Below the pieces are notes generated by a model that did not search any database, was not told where the DNA came from, and saw only the letters and a program-made list of their open reading frames with translations. A stretch of 64,000 bases of DNA, taken from assembly GCA_036936605.1 (NCBI GenBank), contig JAUPFV010000004.1:287908009-287972008 (forward strand), given 5' to 3'. The stretch's first letter is position 1. Every line of letters begins with the position of its first letter. The translations under genes were made by a program, and so were the position numbers. Source of the DNA: Limnanthes douglasii subsp. nivea (Eukaryota; Streptophyta; Magnoliopsida; Brassicales; Limnanthaceae). Positions 30,200 to 42,844 of this stretch are shown here, one piece after another.

Positions 30200-31000
30200 A
30201 AAAACGGAGTTATAATTAAGTTAGAAAAGTTATAATTAAGGTAGAAATTATTGACGAATTCTCGAGTTCTTCCACCAAACCAAAATTGATGAATTACTAA
30301 AAACAAGAGAAAATAAAGTATATTAAATTAAACAAAATGAATGAAATGGAAAGAATGATGATGGATTTACTGTATAATTTATTTAGATTTTTGTTCTTTT
30401 AATTTTAATTTCATACAATTTCATAAAAGTGTTTATTATTTTAGGTTTTGTTTCTATATCTGATTTTATTTTTTATTTTTGCAGTATATGATGATCTTCA
30501 TTCTTCAAGACAGGTATTTGTTCATTCTTGAAGATATGTATTCGTCTAAAGGAAACTGTTGTATTATATTTTCAATTATTTAATTATTGTTTATCCATCT
30601 GTTTCTTTCATATACTGTATTTTTCTTATGTATTTGATTTTGATTTTTGTTTCCAAATTTTATTATTGTTGGAGAAAAAGGTAAGGGTGTTGTTTCTAAG
30701 TGGCTTAGAAAAACACATTTAAGAAGAACAATGAAAAGATGGTCGGTTAACAAAAAAAAATTATGAAGTTTAATTCCAATCTTTTAATTTTCGATCTAAG
30801 TACTTTTCCATGTGAGTTTTACATTTTTCGTTTGGATCTTTTTAATATGAGGTTTTGAGATTAACAATACTTATTTAAGTGCTAGAAGAACAGTTTCAAG
30901 ATATATCTGGAATTTAAATTTAGATCTAACGAATTTGAGCTTGATGTGAATCTATGAAGAGAAGATCATTTCTACAGTAGATTATAAGGCATGTAAATGG
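30200..31000. other. AT-rich stretch, no gene recognised
   Basis: Low-complexity T-rich sequence with no supported coding region on either strand. Confidence 0.4.
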
Positions 31001-31004
31001 TTTT

Positions 31005-31243
31005 CTAATAATCTTAAAGTGAGAGTCAAAGGACGGTATTGGGGTCTACCACTCTCTTTTCAATAGATGTAAACTTACTCCATCGTGATGGTCTCTCTCG
31101 AATAAGGTAACTTTCCCTTCTTGATTTCTATAAGCATCGAAATTACTAAATTTTCTGTTTCTCTTTCGATTTTTATTCTTCTTTTGAATTTGATTGCTAA
31201 GTAGTTGATTATGTTTATACTCTTTCTTGATTCAAGCTTAGTG
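31005..31243 (+). repeat. 239-bp direct repeat, copy 1
   Basis: Runs from CTAATAATCTTAAAGTGAGA to TTCAAGCTTAGTG and matches 32314-32550 with roughly 8% differences by eye. It contains GTAACTTT after a TCGAATAAG, like a splice donor. Confidence 0.75.
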
Positions 31244-32313
31244 TTCACAATTTTTTCATCAGATTTATTAGTTCCATATCATCGTCGTCGTCTTCGATTT
31301 TGTTTTTTTTTAATTATCTGAAGTATAGAAGTGCTTGATCGTGATGAAGTGTAATATTCAATTGTTAATGCAGATTCATGGGTTTTTAGGATTGTTAGAG
31401 CTCAAACAAGTAAAGTGGATAGAAGAGCTCAAACAAATGGAGTGAATATATTTCTGACCACATGCTCTCGCTCTCCCTTAAACAGGTAAGATTCTTTCCA
31501 AATCCATCAAAATCCCTCAATATATGTATATATGCCATCATATAAAAACATTGTAAAAACCCTAAATTGTTTTTCTTTTTCAGGTAAAGAGTTAAAAACC
31601 TAAATTGTTTTTTTCTTTCAGGTAAAGAGTGACAAAAATAGTTGAAGCCAAGATTTACAATTTCTTTTAACGTTAGCTCGAACAAGTGGATCGTGAAATT
31701 TAATCTTTTTCTTTAGAAAAATGGATATACTTCTTAGCAACTGAAAAGACCTCAGGTATCATCATTCCAACCAAATATTGCTGCATAAATTGATTATTTG
31801 ATACTTTGTTACCATTTTCAACTATCATCTAATTTTTGTGATTTTCATTGTAGTTCTTTATACCAGTTTATTTTTGTGCTCTCTCTGTTTAGCTTGATAT
31901 TTGTGTCTTACACTATCTTTGTATTAAAGAATTTATTTTCTCTTCATATTATTGTCTTAAACTATTTTTGTGATAAAACTTACTCAACCTAGAGATACCA
32001 GTACGACGGATCATAGAATAATAGGAGTAAGCATTTGGTTTTCAGTGATAGGAATGCGCATTTGGTTCTAAATGATTATAAGGTATGGTTTATGAGATTT
32101 CTATTCAAATAAATCCTAATGGAAGTAACTAGATATTGCCGTATTTTAGCTATGAGATTTTGATTGGCTATTATTCTTTTTTCCCATCCATTTCAGCTTA
32201 CACCAATTGTTCCCAGTTTCTCCCGAGTACTCTTTCCGAATAGATGGATTAGATGATCAATCTATCTAATGCGACTATTCCATCAACATGACGTATAAGA
32301 CTATAGAAGTCTG

Positions 32314-32550
32314 CTAATGATCTTAAAGTGAGAGTCAAAGGCCGGTATTGGGGCCTACCACTCTCTTTTCAATACATGTAAACTTACTCCATCCTGACGA
32401 TCTCTCTCTCTCGAATAAGGTAACTTTCTCTCCTTGATTTCTATAAGCATCGAAATTACTAAAGTTTCTGTTTTGATTTTTATTCTTCTTTTGAATTTGA
32501 TTGCTAAGTAGCTGATTATGTTTATACTCTTTCTCGATTCAAGCTTAGTG
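32314..32550 (+). repeat. 237-bp direct repeat, copy 2
   Basis: Second copy of 31005-31243, about 1.3 kb downstream. It is followed directly by the RPA-like coding fragment at 32568. The repeat plus intervening DNA may be a segmental duplication within a Helitron-like element. Confidence 0.75.
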
Positions 32551-32567
32551 TAAAAAATCTCCCACCA

Positions 32568-32792
32568 AGTTTAGCTTCTCTTGAAGGACGCCCGTATATT
32601 TTTAAAGTCCGCTTTGGTAATGTTAGAAATGACTTCGCTATTATGCACATGTTTGAGGACGATGTTGTCATCGCACCGAATGTATCACCACCTCCTCTAG
32701 GAGAAAAAGCGATCAACCTTGATAAAAAGAAACGACCACTTGAAGCATCAAAGGAAAACGAACCCAATAAGAAAATTAAAAAAACCCGTTAG
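32568..32792 (+). pseudogene. RPA1/OB-fold-like C-terminal fragment
   Basis: A 74-codon open stretch ending in TAG. It begins SLASLEGRPYIFKVRFGN, continues through DFAIMHMFEDDVVIAP, then a Pro-rich turn and a Lys-rich tail ending NKKIKKTR. The pattern LEGR-YIFKVR....F....F is how the last OB-fold strands of plant RPA70-like proteins read, and such genes are commonly carried by Helitrons. No upstream OB-fold exons were recognised. Similarity is weak and judged by eye. Confidence 0.35.
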
Positions 32793-33072
32793 TTCAGACA
32801 TGTTGATGTGTGTTTGTAAATAACTCTTTTTTGTACTACCTTTCTAAAATAGTTAGTTCACACATGTTTATGTATATTTGTAAAAAAACTTTTTTTTTGT
32901 ACTATTTATAGTTTGTAAAATAATTTTGTGTTTACTTATGTTTTCGGTTGTACAAGAAATGTTTGTAACCTTTTGTCTTTTGTTTTATAAAATGAATTTT
33001 TATAAATAATTATATAACTATCATTTTAGTTTTTTTTATAGATATGCACGTTTTGTAATGATTTATGTGATT

Positions 33073-33105
33073 AACCCGCGGCAAAGCGCGAAACATTTTT
33101 CTAAT
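33073..33105 (+). other. Helitron-like 3' terminus
   Basis: AACCCGCGGCAAAGCGCG (a GC-rich hairpin with decayed outer pairs) is followed 12 bases later by CTAA-T at 33101-33105. A short GC hairpin upstream of CTRR-T is the 3' signature of plant Helitrons. The matching TC 5' end was not located, so element length is unknown. The RPA-like fragment upstream is consistent. Confidence 0.45.
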
Positions 33106-33583
33106 TACGATCTAAAACATATTAAAAAAACACTATCAAAAAAATTATTAATTCAACTTCCGAATCAACCACAAAAAATATTTAGTTACCGCCTTATTGA
33201 ATATTTTATAATCAGTATTAAAACACAGAAAAAGTAACGTAAGGATCGAGAACAAATTCGAAGTGTAAAAACTATGTAATAGAATATGAAACCTAATTAG
33301 TATATATTTTGTATTCTATCGCTATAAATTTGTTATATAACTTTTGTTTATAAATGTTTAAATTTAATTAGAAATAAATTTTTAACATGATATTCAATTT
33401 TATTTAGGTACGGATTAGATTTTTCATATTTTATAATGGAGATTTTGAAGAGCGGATCTTTTGGTGCTAAGACCTAGGTTTAAAGTAATATGATTTAGAT
33501 TTAAAATGATTTAGCTTTGTGTTCCAATCATGAAGAATTTAATATACCAATTTATGGAGTTTGAGAATTTGATAAATCATTGC
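33106..33583. other. AT-rich stretch, no gene recognised
   Basis: Nothing supported on either strand. Confidence 0.4.
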
Positions 33584-33869
33584 AGAAAAACACCACTCAT
33601 CCCTCACATTTCTCATTTGTAACAAGTTCGTCATTTTGGTTTCGGACCGTAATAAAGTGGTCCTCCGTTTTCAAAAATCGGAACAAAACGGTCCTTATTG
33701 ACCTTAACCCACTTTTTCTACTATTTATACCATTTGACCAGCCACATCAGCGATCCACGTGGGACGCTGATGTGGCAACAGTGAAAAAAGCTAAAACGTT
33801 TTTTACTTTATCCAAATCTTTTAACCTTAATTCTACCCATAACCCGGTCCAACTAACAAAAAAAACACG
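33584..33869 (+). repeat. left arm of long inverted repeat
   Basis: Inverted match to 39552-39841, with several small indels. Confidence 0.75.
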
Positions 33870-34361
33870 ATAAGCACATCTACCCTAACCCTAGATCCAC
33901 TCAGCCTTTCCCTTTCTCATTCCAACCTAAACCAGAAATCTAACCCTAAATCTCATCTCCTTCTCCTCTCTCAAAAAAACAATGCTTTGGATCCCTTTCT
34001 TTTTTAAATTTCTGCTTTTTGTTCCCCAGCCTTATCGAACACGACAATCAATTGCTTGATTTTTTTTCTCTATCTTCACTATCACCAAAACTTACTCCAT
34101 TTTTATCTTTTACTCTCCTTTTTTCGGACAACTAATCGAGTAATATATGGAGTAATGGTTGAATAAACTGGGTTTACATCATTCTCTGTGATTAGAATCT
34201 GAGATCTGTTTGAATCGTAACTTTGGTACTTCGTACACTCATCAATGGAAGCTTTATGCCTTCTCAAAACATGTTATGGGTTAAATATCTTGGAAACATT
34301 ATCTAGGTTTCCTCCAATTTCACTTTTCGATTCATTTAAGATTGTGATTGTACTACCATAA

Positions 34362-34539
34362 TGTTAGAATATAAAGTATATTAAGTTTCCTTGTATAAGC
34401 CTTTAAGTTCTCTATATATTAAGAGCCTTACTTGGGTTTGCATTATAAAAAAACAGTTCAATACAAAAAGGAACATTTTCTAATAAACACAAAACCCTAG
34501 CCGCTTCCTGGCGGCTACTTCTCTCTTTGTTTTTTAACA
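34362..34539 (+). repeat. copia 5' LTR
   Basis: TGTTAG...TTAACA, 178 bp. The body has TATATATTAAGAG and a long A-run. Confidence 0.9.
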
Positions 34540-34589
34540 TGGTATTATAGCACATGTGATTCTGGGAATTCTAAACATCCTCAACAAAG

Positions 34590-37500
34590 ATGGCTGGCAA
34601 TGAAGTCGTGGTCAGTCAAATCCTTGATGAATTAACAATGCAGATTGGTGCCATTCTGAGAAATGGTCTTGGAACACAACAACAAACAACTAACCCCGAG
34701 AATTTATCCCTAGGGATTAAACTCGGTGGTGACAACTATGCCCTATGGGCAAACCTGATGAAGAAAGCAATTGGGGGAAGGGGAGATGTTCTCACATTAC
34801 AGGGGAGCCGACAGCTCCATCCAAAACTGACAACGCATATACAAGGTGGGAACAAGATGATCAATGTGTTTTCACATGGATTATCCAGAATCTTAAATCC
34901 ATCTTGATGAATAATGTCTCGCAATATCCCACAGCAAAAGCCCTCTAGGATGGGTTAACCACCACATACGGTTCTGGTACAGATTCGTTACAGGTGTTTG
35001 ACCTTCATAAGAGGGCTAATTCATTAAGGCAAGGGTCCGATACACTAGAAGACTTGTGGAACAAACTACAGAACATCTGGATATCTATAGATAGGCGAGA
35101 TCCGAACCCTATAAAAGACCCAGAATACATTCAGATCTACAATAAGAAGACTCAAGAACAAAGACTTTATCAATTGCTAATGGTGATTAATGACAAGCTG
35201 GAACCAGTCAAGAGAGATATCATGAAAAAGGATCCTATTCCTTCCGTGGAAACATCATATGCTACAATACGAAGGGAAGTGGCCAAGCTTAATATACTAA
35301 AATCAAGTTCTTCTGATAGTGACTCGATTGAAATTGGAATGGGTTTGGCTGCTAAGATTCTGCACAGAGGTTTAAATTCCGATCCAAAGAGAAAAAAGAT
35401 AAATCCAAGTTGTATTGCACTCATTGTGGGATGAAGAAACACACTAAAGAGACATGTTTCTAGCTAGTTGGCTATCCAGAATGTTAGGAGGACGGTCATA
35501 CAGAGAAAAATAACCAGCGTTTCAGATCTAATGTCAAACGGGCTTCGTCTACAAGTGGCGGTGAAGATCCGACTAAAAATGAGCAAGGAAGTGGCACTGG
35601 TTTTGGAGGAATGGTGGCGAACTCCTATGAAAAACTTGGAGGTAAAAGGTTTGAGAAATCAATGAATTGGATCTTTGATTGCGGGGCTACGGACACCATG
35701 TCTTATGATCCTAAAGACTTTGGTGACATGTCATCTCCAAAGAAGTCCCATATTGAGACTGCTAGTGGAGAAATTTGTGAAGTCAAAGGGGGAGGTTCAA
35801 TTATTTTTTCAGAAAAATGGAAATTAAAAACTGCCTCTACATTCCTTCACTATCCTTAAAGTTATTATCTGTTAGTCAAGTGACAAAACAACTCAACTGT
35901 GTGGTTCTTATGTATCCATTTTTTTTCATTTTACAGGACATTCGTACGAAGGAGATCATTGGGCGTGGTACTAAACAATGAGGTCTCTATTATGTTGATG
36001 AGGTAGTTCATAAGGGACATGCCATGCTTGCTCACGGAACAACCGAAAGGCAACTTTGGTTATGGCACCGGCGACTTGGTCATCCTTTTTTTAGCTATCT
36101 TAAAAGTTTGTTTCCTAGTCTTTTTTTGAATAATTCCATTCATGAGAAATGTGAAACCTGTATTCTTGCAAAATATCGTAGGGTCTCATTTAATCAAAGT
36201 AATACTAGAGTTGATTATGCTTTTTCGCTAATCCATTCTGATGTTTGGGGTCCAGCACCAAATTCCAGTAACATTCAAATCAGATACTTTGTTTTATTTG
36301 TGGGTGATTTCTCAAGAATGACTTGGATATACTTCATAAAACATAAATCGGAAGTACCAGAAATATTTGTTTGTTTTTACAAAATGATTTTGACTCAATT
36401 TGAAAAAAAAAATACAGACTCTCCGTTCTGATAATGGAACAGAGTTTATCAACCAAAGAATGCATAATTTCTTCAAAACAAATGGTCTTATCCATCAAAC
36501 CACTTGTCCAAACACACCTCAATAAAACGGTACTTCAAAACGAAAAAATCGTACTTTACTTGAAAAAACTCGTGTTAGTATGATTGAATCTAGAGTTCCT
36601 CATTCTCTTTGGCCAGAATCTCTTGCTACAGCCACGTATCTTGCAAATTGTCTACCAACCCGATGTCTAGGAAATAAAACTCCATTACAAGTGCTTGCCA
36701 CCCAAGTTACAATTCCATCTGTTATGACCTTACCACCTCGTGTATTTGGTTGTTCGGTGTTTGTTCATATCTCTAAAACTAGTCGAAACAAACTTAATCC
36801 GTGTGCTGAAAAGTGTGTATTCGTTGGGTACGGTGTCCATCAAATGGGCTATCGGTGTTACAATCCGGTTACTCGTCGAATCCATGTCACCATGGACTGT
36901 GACTTCTTAGAATCCGATTATTTTTTTGACCACCAATCTCGTGCTCAAGGGGAGAAAGTAAGTGAACCACTCGACTGGTTGATATATGAAAGTTACTTTG
37001 AGGATGTGCCGACAAAGTCGGTAGATGGCGCCACCGAACACGCCTCTTCCAACATAAAGGAGATTGACGAGGCAGTTCTTACCACCAATGATTCTCCTGA
37101 AGACAATGTCCAACAAGAAATAAATGCCATGGATACTACCAGCGAATCAGCCGAAGAAAATGTCCATCAAGAGGTAAACAATTTACAATGTCATAATTCA
37201 CAAAATGCTACTGACCATGACATTTCAGGAAGTTCATTTGTTGAAACTCAAACTCTGGTTCTTCCCCCAAGAAAAAATAGAGGGGTTCCTCCTGACCGGT
37301 ATTCACCGGAACACGTTCCTCGTGCTTCTACATATCCGGTAAAAACGGACAGGAAAGGAATGACGAAGATTACAAAGGCGTTTTTAGGTACTATTCTCTC
37401 TGAACAAATCCCTAAAACAGCTCAAGAAGCTAAGAAGATGACTAAATGACATAAGGCAATGAATACCGAAATAGAAGCTCTAAAAAGGAATGGTAAATGG

Positions 37501-38958
37501 GAAAATTGTGTGTTACCACAAGGGAAGAAAGCAGTCGGGTGTAGATGGGTGTTTAATATAAAATATAAATCTGATGGCACCATTGAGCAACACAAGGCAA
37601 GATTGGTTGCCAAATAATATACACAAACATATGGTATAGACTACTCTGAAACGTTTTCTCCGATTGCAAAGATTGAAACTATCAGAGTTTTACTTTCAAT
37701 AGCCGCGGATAAATATTGGCCTCTTCATCAATTTGATGTAAAGAATGCTTTCTTATACGGAGACTTGGAAGAAGAGGTATATATGGAACCCCCCACCAGG
37801 GTTCTCTGATGGTTTTCAAGAAAATGAGGTATGTAAACTGAAAAAGGCATTATATGGGCTCCAACAGTCTCCTCGTGCTTGGTTTGGGAGATTTACAATG
37901 GAAATGAAGCAGTATAGCTACAAACAGAGTAATGGGGATCATACCTTGTTTTACCAAAGGAGAGGAGAATTAGTCACTTGTCTTATAATATATGTCGACG
38001 ATATGATTATAACACGGAATGACGAAGAAGAAATTAGCTCTCTTAGGAAGAACCTCTTCAAGGAGTTCGAAATGAAAAACCTTGGGGGAGTAAAGTATTT
38101 CTTAGGAATCGAGGTTCTTAGGTCAGGATAAAAGATTTATATCTCCCAACGGAAATATATATTGGATTTATTAGCTGAAGTTGGCATGGTGGATTGCAAA
38201 ACAAATAACACTCCTATGGTTGTGAATCACAAACTAAAGATAATTGAAGGGGCTTAACCAACGAGTAAAGAAAGGTACCAAAGGTTGTGGGAAAATTGAT
38301 TTACGTGGTTTACACTCGACCCGACATTGCATACGTGGTGGGAGTAGTTAGCCAGTTCATGCATCATCCTCAGGAACACCATATGGAGGCAGTATTGAGG
38401 ATTATTCGATATCTCAAAGGCACACCAGGAAGAGGCATAATTTGTAAGAAAAATGGACACCTTGATGTTGAAGTATTCACATATGCTGATTGGGGAGGGA
38501 ATCCTAACGACAAGCGATCAACTGCTGGATACTTTACTCTTCTTGGAGGTAACTTGATGACTTTGAGGAGTAAGAAACATAAAGTAATATCACTGTCAAG
38601 TGATGAATCAGAATTTAGAGGAATCGTTAAGGGGATTACCGAGATACTTTGGTTAAAGAAGATAATGAAAGAAATTGGATCCCCTCTGAAGTGTCTAACT
38701 CAGTTAATGTGCAATAATAAAGCTGCGATTAAGATTTCAGAGAACTCGGTACAGCACGATAGAACAAAGCACGTTGAAATAGATAGGCACTTAATAAAAG
38801 AAAAGATTGAAGATGGGACAGTTGAACTTCTGTTTGTTAGATCCGAAGACCAACTGGCAGACATCCTAACAAAAGCGGTTGCTGCAAGAACATTCGAATC
38901 AGTTTTATCCAAGTTGGATATTGGTGATCCCACTACACAACTTGAGGGGGAGTGTTAG
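34590..38958 (+). pseudogene. copia gag-pol, multiply interrupted
   Basis: Starts MAGNEVVVSQ at 34590. Gag runs to the knuckle CTHCGMKKHTKETC (about 35417-35460), followed by an in-frame TAG. Protease: WIFDCGATDTMS at about 35670, with the catalytic triad Asp-Ser/Thr-Gly changed to Asp-Cys-Gly. GAG-pre-integrase: LWLWHRRLGHP at about 36055. Integrase: HSDVWGPAP at about 36236 and SLWPESLATATYLAN near 36610. RT: WVFNIKYKSDGTIEQHKARL (37540), [18 protein letters not shown] (37732), YVDDMIIT (37990). RNase H: YADWGGNPNDKRSTAGY (38482) and NKAAIKISEN. The frame is broken by several stops and shifts (near 34907, 35460, 36430, 37449, 37617, 38131, 38256), so no protein is made from it. Confidence 0.88.
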
Positions 38959-39129
38959 AATATTCAGTATATTAAGTTTCCTTGTATAGGCCTCTAAGTT
39001 CTACATATATTGAGAGCCTTACTTGGGTTTGCATTATAAAAAAACAGTTCAATACAAAAAGAACATTTTCTAATAAACACAAAACCCAAGCCGCTTCCTG
39101 ACGGCTACTTCTCTCTTTGTTTTTTAACA
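38953..39129 (+). repeat. copia 3' LTR
   Basis: 177 bp; one base shorter in the A-run than the 5' LTR. Confidence 0.9.
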
Positions 39130-39551
39130 TATAATGTTTTTTAACAAGATTCATCAAATACACATCTGGGTTGTCTCTGATTTCAAGTTCAGACGTCTCG
39201 AAAATGATTTTATACGCTTCGAATTCCTCAATGCGTAGCGAATAATCAATTTCATGCCACGATAAGCTGTTTCTCAATTTATAGAACTTGGTAAGAAGAT
39301 AACTCAAATTGTGCTGTTTCGGAAGAGCATTATCGTGACATAGAGTAAAAAAAAGAGCAAGAGAGAGGTTGTGATAAAGAGAGGAGATATAAAATATAGG
39401 ATTTTGAGAAAGTAAGGAGAAAAGAAATGAAGTAACCGAATTACATAGAGGTGTGTTCTTTGTTGTTTGTTGTTCTAGTGAGGTAAAGAATTCTGACATT
39501 TTCGTGATAAAGGAAAAAATCAGAGAGAAGAAGATGACATAGATGGGCATA
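39130..39551 (-). other. interior of the inverted-repeat element, open frame of unknown meaning
   Basis: A long minus-strand open stretch (SEFFTSLEQQTTKNTPLCNS...) covers this interval and reads into the copia LTR. It shows no recognised family. It could be a captured gene fragment or chance; composition is low-complexity. Confidence 0.25.
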
Positions 39552-39841
39552 TCAGGTTTTTTTGGTTGGTTAGACCGGGTTATGGGTAGAATTAAGGTAA
39601 AACGATTTGGATAAAATTAAAAACGGTTTTAACTTTTTTATAGTTGCCACATCAGTGTTCCACGTGGATCACTCATGTGGCTCGTCAAAGGGCATAAATA
39701 GTAGAAAAATTGGGCTGAGGTCAATAAGGACCGTTTTGTTCCGCTTTTTGAAACATGAAGGACCATTTTATTACAGCCCCAAATGAAAAGGACGAACTTG
39801 TTACAAGTGAGAAACGTGAGGGACCAGTGGTGTTTTTTACC
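39552..39841 (-). repeat. right arm of long inverted repeat
   Basis: Inverted match to 33584-33869. Confidence 0.75.
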
Positions 39842-39844
39842 CAA

Positions 39845-40087
39845 AAAAAAGGTTAAACTACCTTAATAAAATCTATTTTTTTTATAAAAAAGTAATTAAG
39901 AAAAACATTGTTTAAATTTACAAACCATGCACCGAAATTACTATTTTTTATGGAGAGAACCCGCAGACGCTACTCAACGAGTGCGCACAAGGAAAACCTT
40001 TAGTCTGACGCAATAGCCTGCAAATCAACGCCAGAAGATAAACCACACAAGGTGACAGACTCGGCCAAGAAAGCGTATGTAGAGGGA
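39845..40087. other. no gene recognised
   Basis: Spacer between two inverted-repeat elements. Confidence 0.4.
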
Positions 40088-41435
40088 GGCTTAAATCGAT
40101 GTCTAGTCCTTCGACTATCACGTGTTTTGCTATTTAGTCTTTCGACTATCACGTTTTCTGCTATTTAGTCCTTCGGCTTAAAAATCACGGGTGAGGATCC
40201 CTTGACTATTAAAAATCTATAAATTTAGTCTCGGCACGTAGTCTTCCCTCTGGTTCTGCAACGTATCACCGTAGTTAAATTGTTCCTGTCTCACAAATAT
40301 ATTTTATTTTTTATCTATTTTTCTTTATTTTGTTTTTTTGTTTTCTTTTTTCAATTTATCCCACCTATTTTTCTTTTAGCAACATAAATACTTCTTATCT
40401 TAAACGAATCTCATTCTTCCAGCGTCACTATTTCTTTCCCGCAAAATACTCTCTAAAATACTCTCTCACTAGAAGTCATTATCCGGTGTGCTACGGCTAC
40501 GGAACCAATTGTCATTTATATTAGACATTTAATAAACAAATTCAGCTATTAAGTATCAGATATTTTCAAGCTTATTACCCTCCAAATAAATCATATCCAA
40601 TTAGTAGATGACTTTAATTTATACTACCATGCGGAAATTGATTCCCGAATGAGATAATCAGTTAATTGCTTTTTAAATTCAATTGCTTGACTTCGTATAT
40701 TTCCGTTGATAATTTAATAGTTTAGTCTCTATTAAAGTTTCAATCTTTAACCATATATTTACAATTAAAATAGATAAAAGTATAAATTACTTTTCAACCA
40801 AATATATTGTTTTTCTGTATGGTTGTTCTCCCATGAACCAAGGGGTTTCTAATCTGGGTTACAGTAGGTTGTTTGGATTGTGTGTGTGTGCGCAGATTTG
40901 AATTCCAGTCAGCAACAATGGTGTTGAGACAAGGTGTTGAGATAAGTTCAACTCACACCGACCTTTCAAGAAAACCTAAAAATTCAAAAAGAAAAATATT
41001 GGTTACCAGTCAACAACAATGGTGTTGAGAGAAGTTCAACTCACACCCTTTCAAGAAAACCTAAAAATTCAAAAAGAAAAATATTGGTTACAAGCTTCAA
41101 TGAACTGAAGGAGAGAGCAAGATAAGAAGAAAAGAACGATAGATGGGTATTTAACCTTTTATGTTTTTTAAAAGAAAAATAGGTGCGATAAATTGGGAAA
41201 GAAAATGAAAAAAGAACATAACAGACAGAGTATCGCAAATTTTGCGATATTCCGTTTTCAAAAAAAAGAAATAGTAAAAATATAGTATATTCAAAGGGTA
41301 AAATGGAATTTATAGTTAAGATACTATTTGTGAGACAACAATTTAACTATTGTGGCAAGTGAAAGTATTCTGACCCGTGATTTTATAGTCGAATGACTAG
41401 ATAGCAGAAAACGTGGTAGTCGAAAGACAGGTGAG
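40088..41435. mobile_element. fold-back element of the GGCTTAAATC family
   Basis: The left arm (40088-40500) starts GGCTTAAATCGATGTCTAGT and carries TTCGACTATCACG-type repeats. Its inverted counterpart lies at about 41090-41435 (AGCAGAAAACGTGGTAGTCG, then CAATTTATCGCACCTATTTTTC in complement). The same terminal sequence forms the 376-bp MITE at 59778. The right tip is decayed, so no duplication could be verified. It lies just downstream of the MATH gene's stop codon. Confidence 0.6.
40907..41094 (+). repeat. tandem duplication (~95 bp)
   Basis: AACAATGGTGTTGAGA-AAGTTCAACTCACACC...AAAAATATTGGTTAC occurs twice in a row (about 40914-41004 and 41015-41092) with small indels. Confidence 0.75.
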
Positions 41436-41837
41436 AGGTTCGAACTCATGATTTTTAGTTCCGAACATAGCTTACTCAGCCAACTCGTTACTCCTTAAAA
41501 TCAACCAACTCGGTTATCCTTGGGATCACGAAATCTACTATTTGAAGTAGAAAGCTTTGGACTTAATTAAATTCCCACATTGTACGAAATTCACTTGATA
41601 CAAACACCATATCTATGTACAAATCCAAAGCCTAGAGTTATTGTTATTATAAACACACAAATAGATACGAAGACACGACAAAGAAATCAAACCAAACTAT
41701 TGCTTTCAAAATATCATTCAAACTGAAATTGTTTTACTCAAAATATCAGACTATCAAACAAGTTACTGATTATAAAACAAACTACTGGTGTCAAAATATC
41801 AATCAAACCAAGCTATTCAAAACATCATGCTATAGAA

Positions 41838-42844
41838 TCAAACACTATCGTTAAATGAAAGCGAAGCTTGGAACGCTGCAGCTTCGTTAATCTGTGTTTG
41901 GATATCGGCCATCATTAGCTGCATATCCTCGCATTGCTTCTTCATATCGTCGTATTGTCTGTAGAGGTCATCAATCCGAGTTCCAACAGCCAGTTCTTTC
42001 CTCTTTGAAATTTCCTTCAACTCGGCCTTGAGCCATTCCACCTGGAAACCAGCAGTGTCTAGATCAGTCAAAGTGGCACGCGCATCACATAGGTCGTCTT
42101 TGGAAAGTTCTATAGGAGACGAACATAGCTTCTCAATGACGCCAAGAACGACATTCATGTAAGCCGAACGAAGTTCATGATTAGTGAAACGGAAGTTTGA
42201 AGCAAAATCTGGATGCTTCGCGAAAATGCGTTTTACAGCTTCTTGTTTTGAAGCCAACACCCGAAACCCATTAACATCAACAGGTTCTGACACCTCAACC
42301 TCAGCTTCTATAACAAGTGTATCATTCTCTAAATATCCTTTAGCCTGGTCTTTAAGTTCTTCAAGAGGCATGAAGCATGTAAAACCCCAATCACACAATA
42401 TGCGGCTAAACAAATGCCTCGATTCTACAGTTAAACCCAAATTACTAAACAGAATCTATTGTTGTAGTTGAATAAAGAAGAAAAAGAAAAGGAAGGTTAC
42501 TCTTTACTATGGAGAGTTCAGCCTTGACTCCATTAACCACAACGATCATGAAAGTAGCGGTTCTACTCCATCCGTATGGCAACGTTGTAGAATCAGCAGC
42601 CTCCAAATAAAGAGACAAATTATCGGTGTTGTTTCCCGTTGGATAAAGTAATACACGCCTGCAGACAGAACACAACAACACAAACATATATTACAGTAAA
42701 CAACATACCAACAACATACAAACGTGTATATTATATGATTCATTACCATTTGTAACCACCAGCAGTAAACGTGTCTGAGTAGACCTTTTTGGTGTTCAAC
42801 TCTGAAAAATTCTTGATCGTCCAAGTAAATTTCTTTGACTCCAT
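41838..42844 (-). CDS. MATH domain and coiled-coil protein
   Basis: Minus-strand gene with start codon at 42844. Exon 1 (42747-42844) reads [20 protein letters not shown] and ends in a phase-2 donor. Exon 2 (about 42501-42658) reads [20 protein letters not shown] and continues through [14 protein letters not shown]. Exon 3 (41838 to about 42440) has [14 protein letters not shown] and [16 protein letters not shown], closing the MATH fold, then a helical C-terminal domain ([34 protein letters not shown]) and a coiled coil to the stop. This is the plant family of At3g58270-type proteins. TRAF-like MATH domains bind partner peptides. The exon 2-3 junction does not join cleanly by eye: GT and AG are present, but the phase is off by one. 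Either another splice site is used or there is a small indel. Confidence 0.75.

Larger units (their letters stand above)
34362..39129 (+). mobile_element. Ty1/copia (Ale-like) retrotransposon, degenerate
   Basis: A 4,768-bp element with 178/177-bp LTRs beginning TGTTAG and ending TTAACA. It has a TGGTATTATAGCAC primer-binding site directly after the left LTR (34540) and a GAGGGGGAG polypurine tract directly before the right LTR. Flanks CATAA and TATAA fit a 5-bp duplication with one mismatch. LTRs differ at about 10 positions (about 94% identical by eye). Short LTRs, a CX2CX4HX4C knuckle followed by LVGYP, and YVDDMIIT in RT suggest the Ale lineage. It inserted into the long-inverted-repeat element. 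Confidence 0.9.
33584..39841. mobile_element. non-autonomous long-inverted-repeat element, split by copia
   Basis: Arms of about 285 bp (33584-33869 and 39552-39841) are inverted copies. Shared blocks include AACACCACT-ATCCCTCAC, TTGTAACAAGTTCGTC, GGTCCT-CATGTTT, GGAACAAAACGGTCCTTATT, CCACGTGG and AGAATTAAGG. Removing the copia element leaves about 1.5 kb with no recognised transposase. Long arms and no coding suggest a fold-back MULE-type element. No convincing target duplication was found. Confidence 0.65.

Noticed and set aside
39130..39550. 192-codon minus-strand frame as a host gene
   Set aside because: It reads into the copia LTR and lies inside the inverted-repeat element; no recognised family, low complexity.
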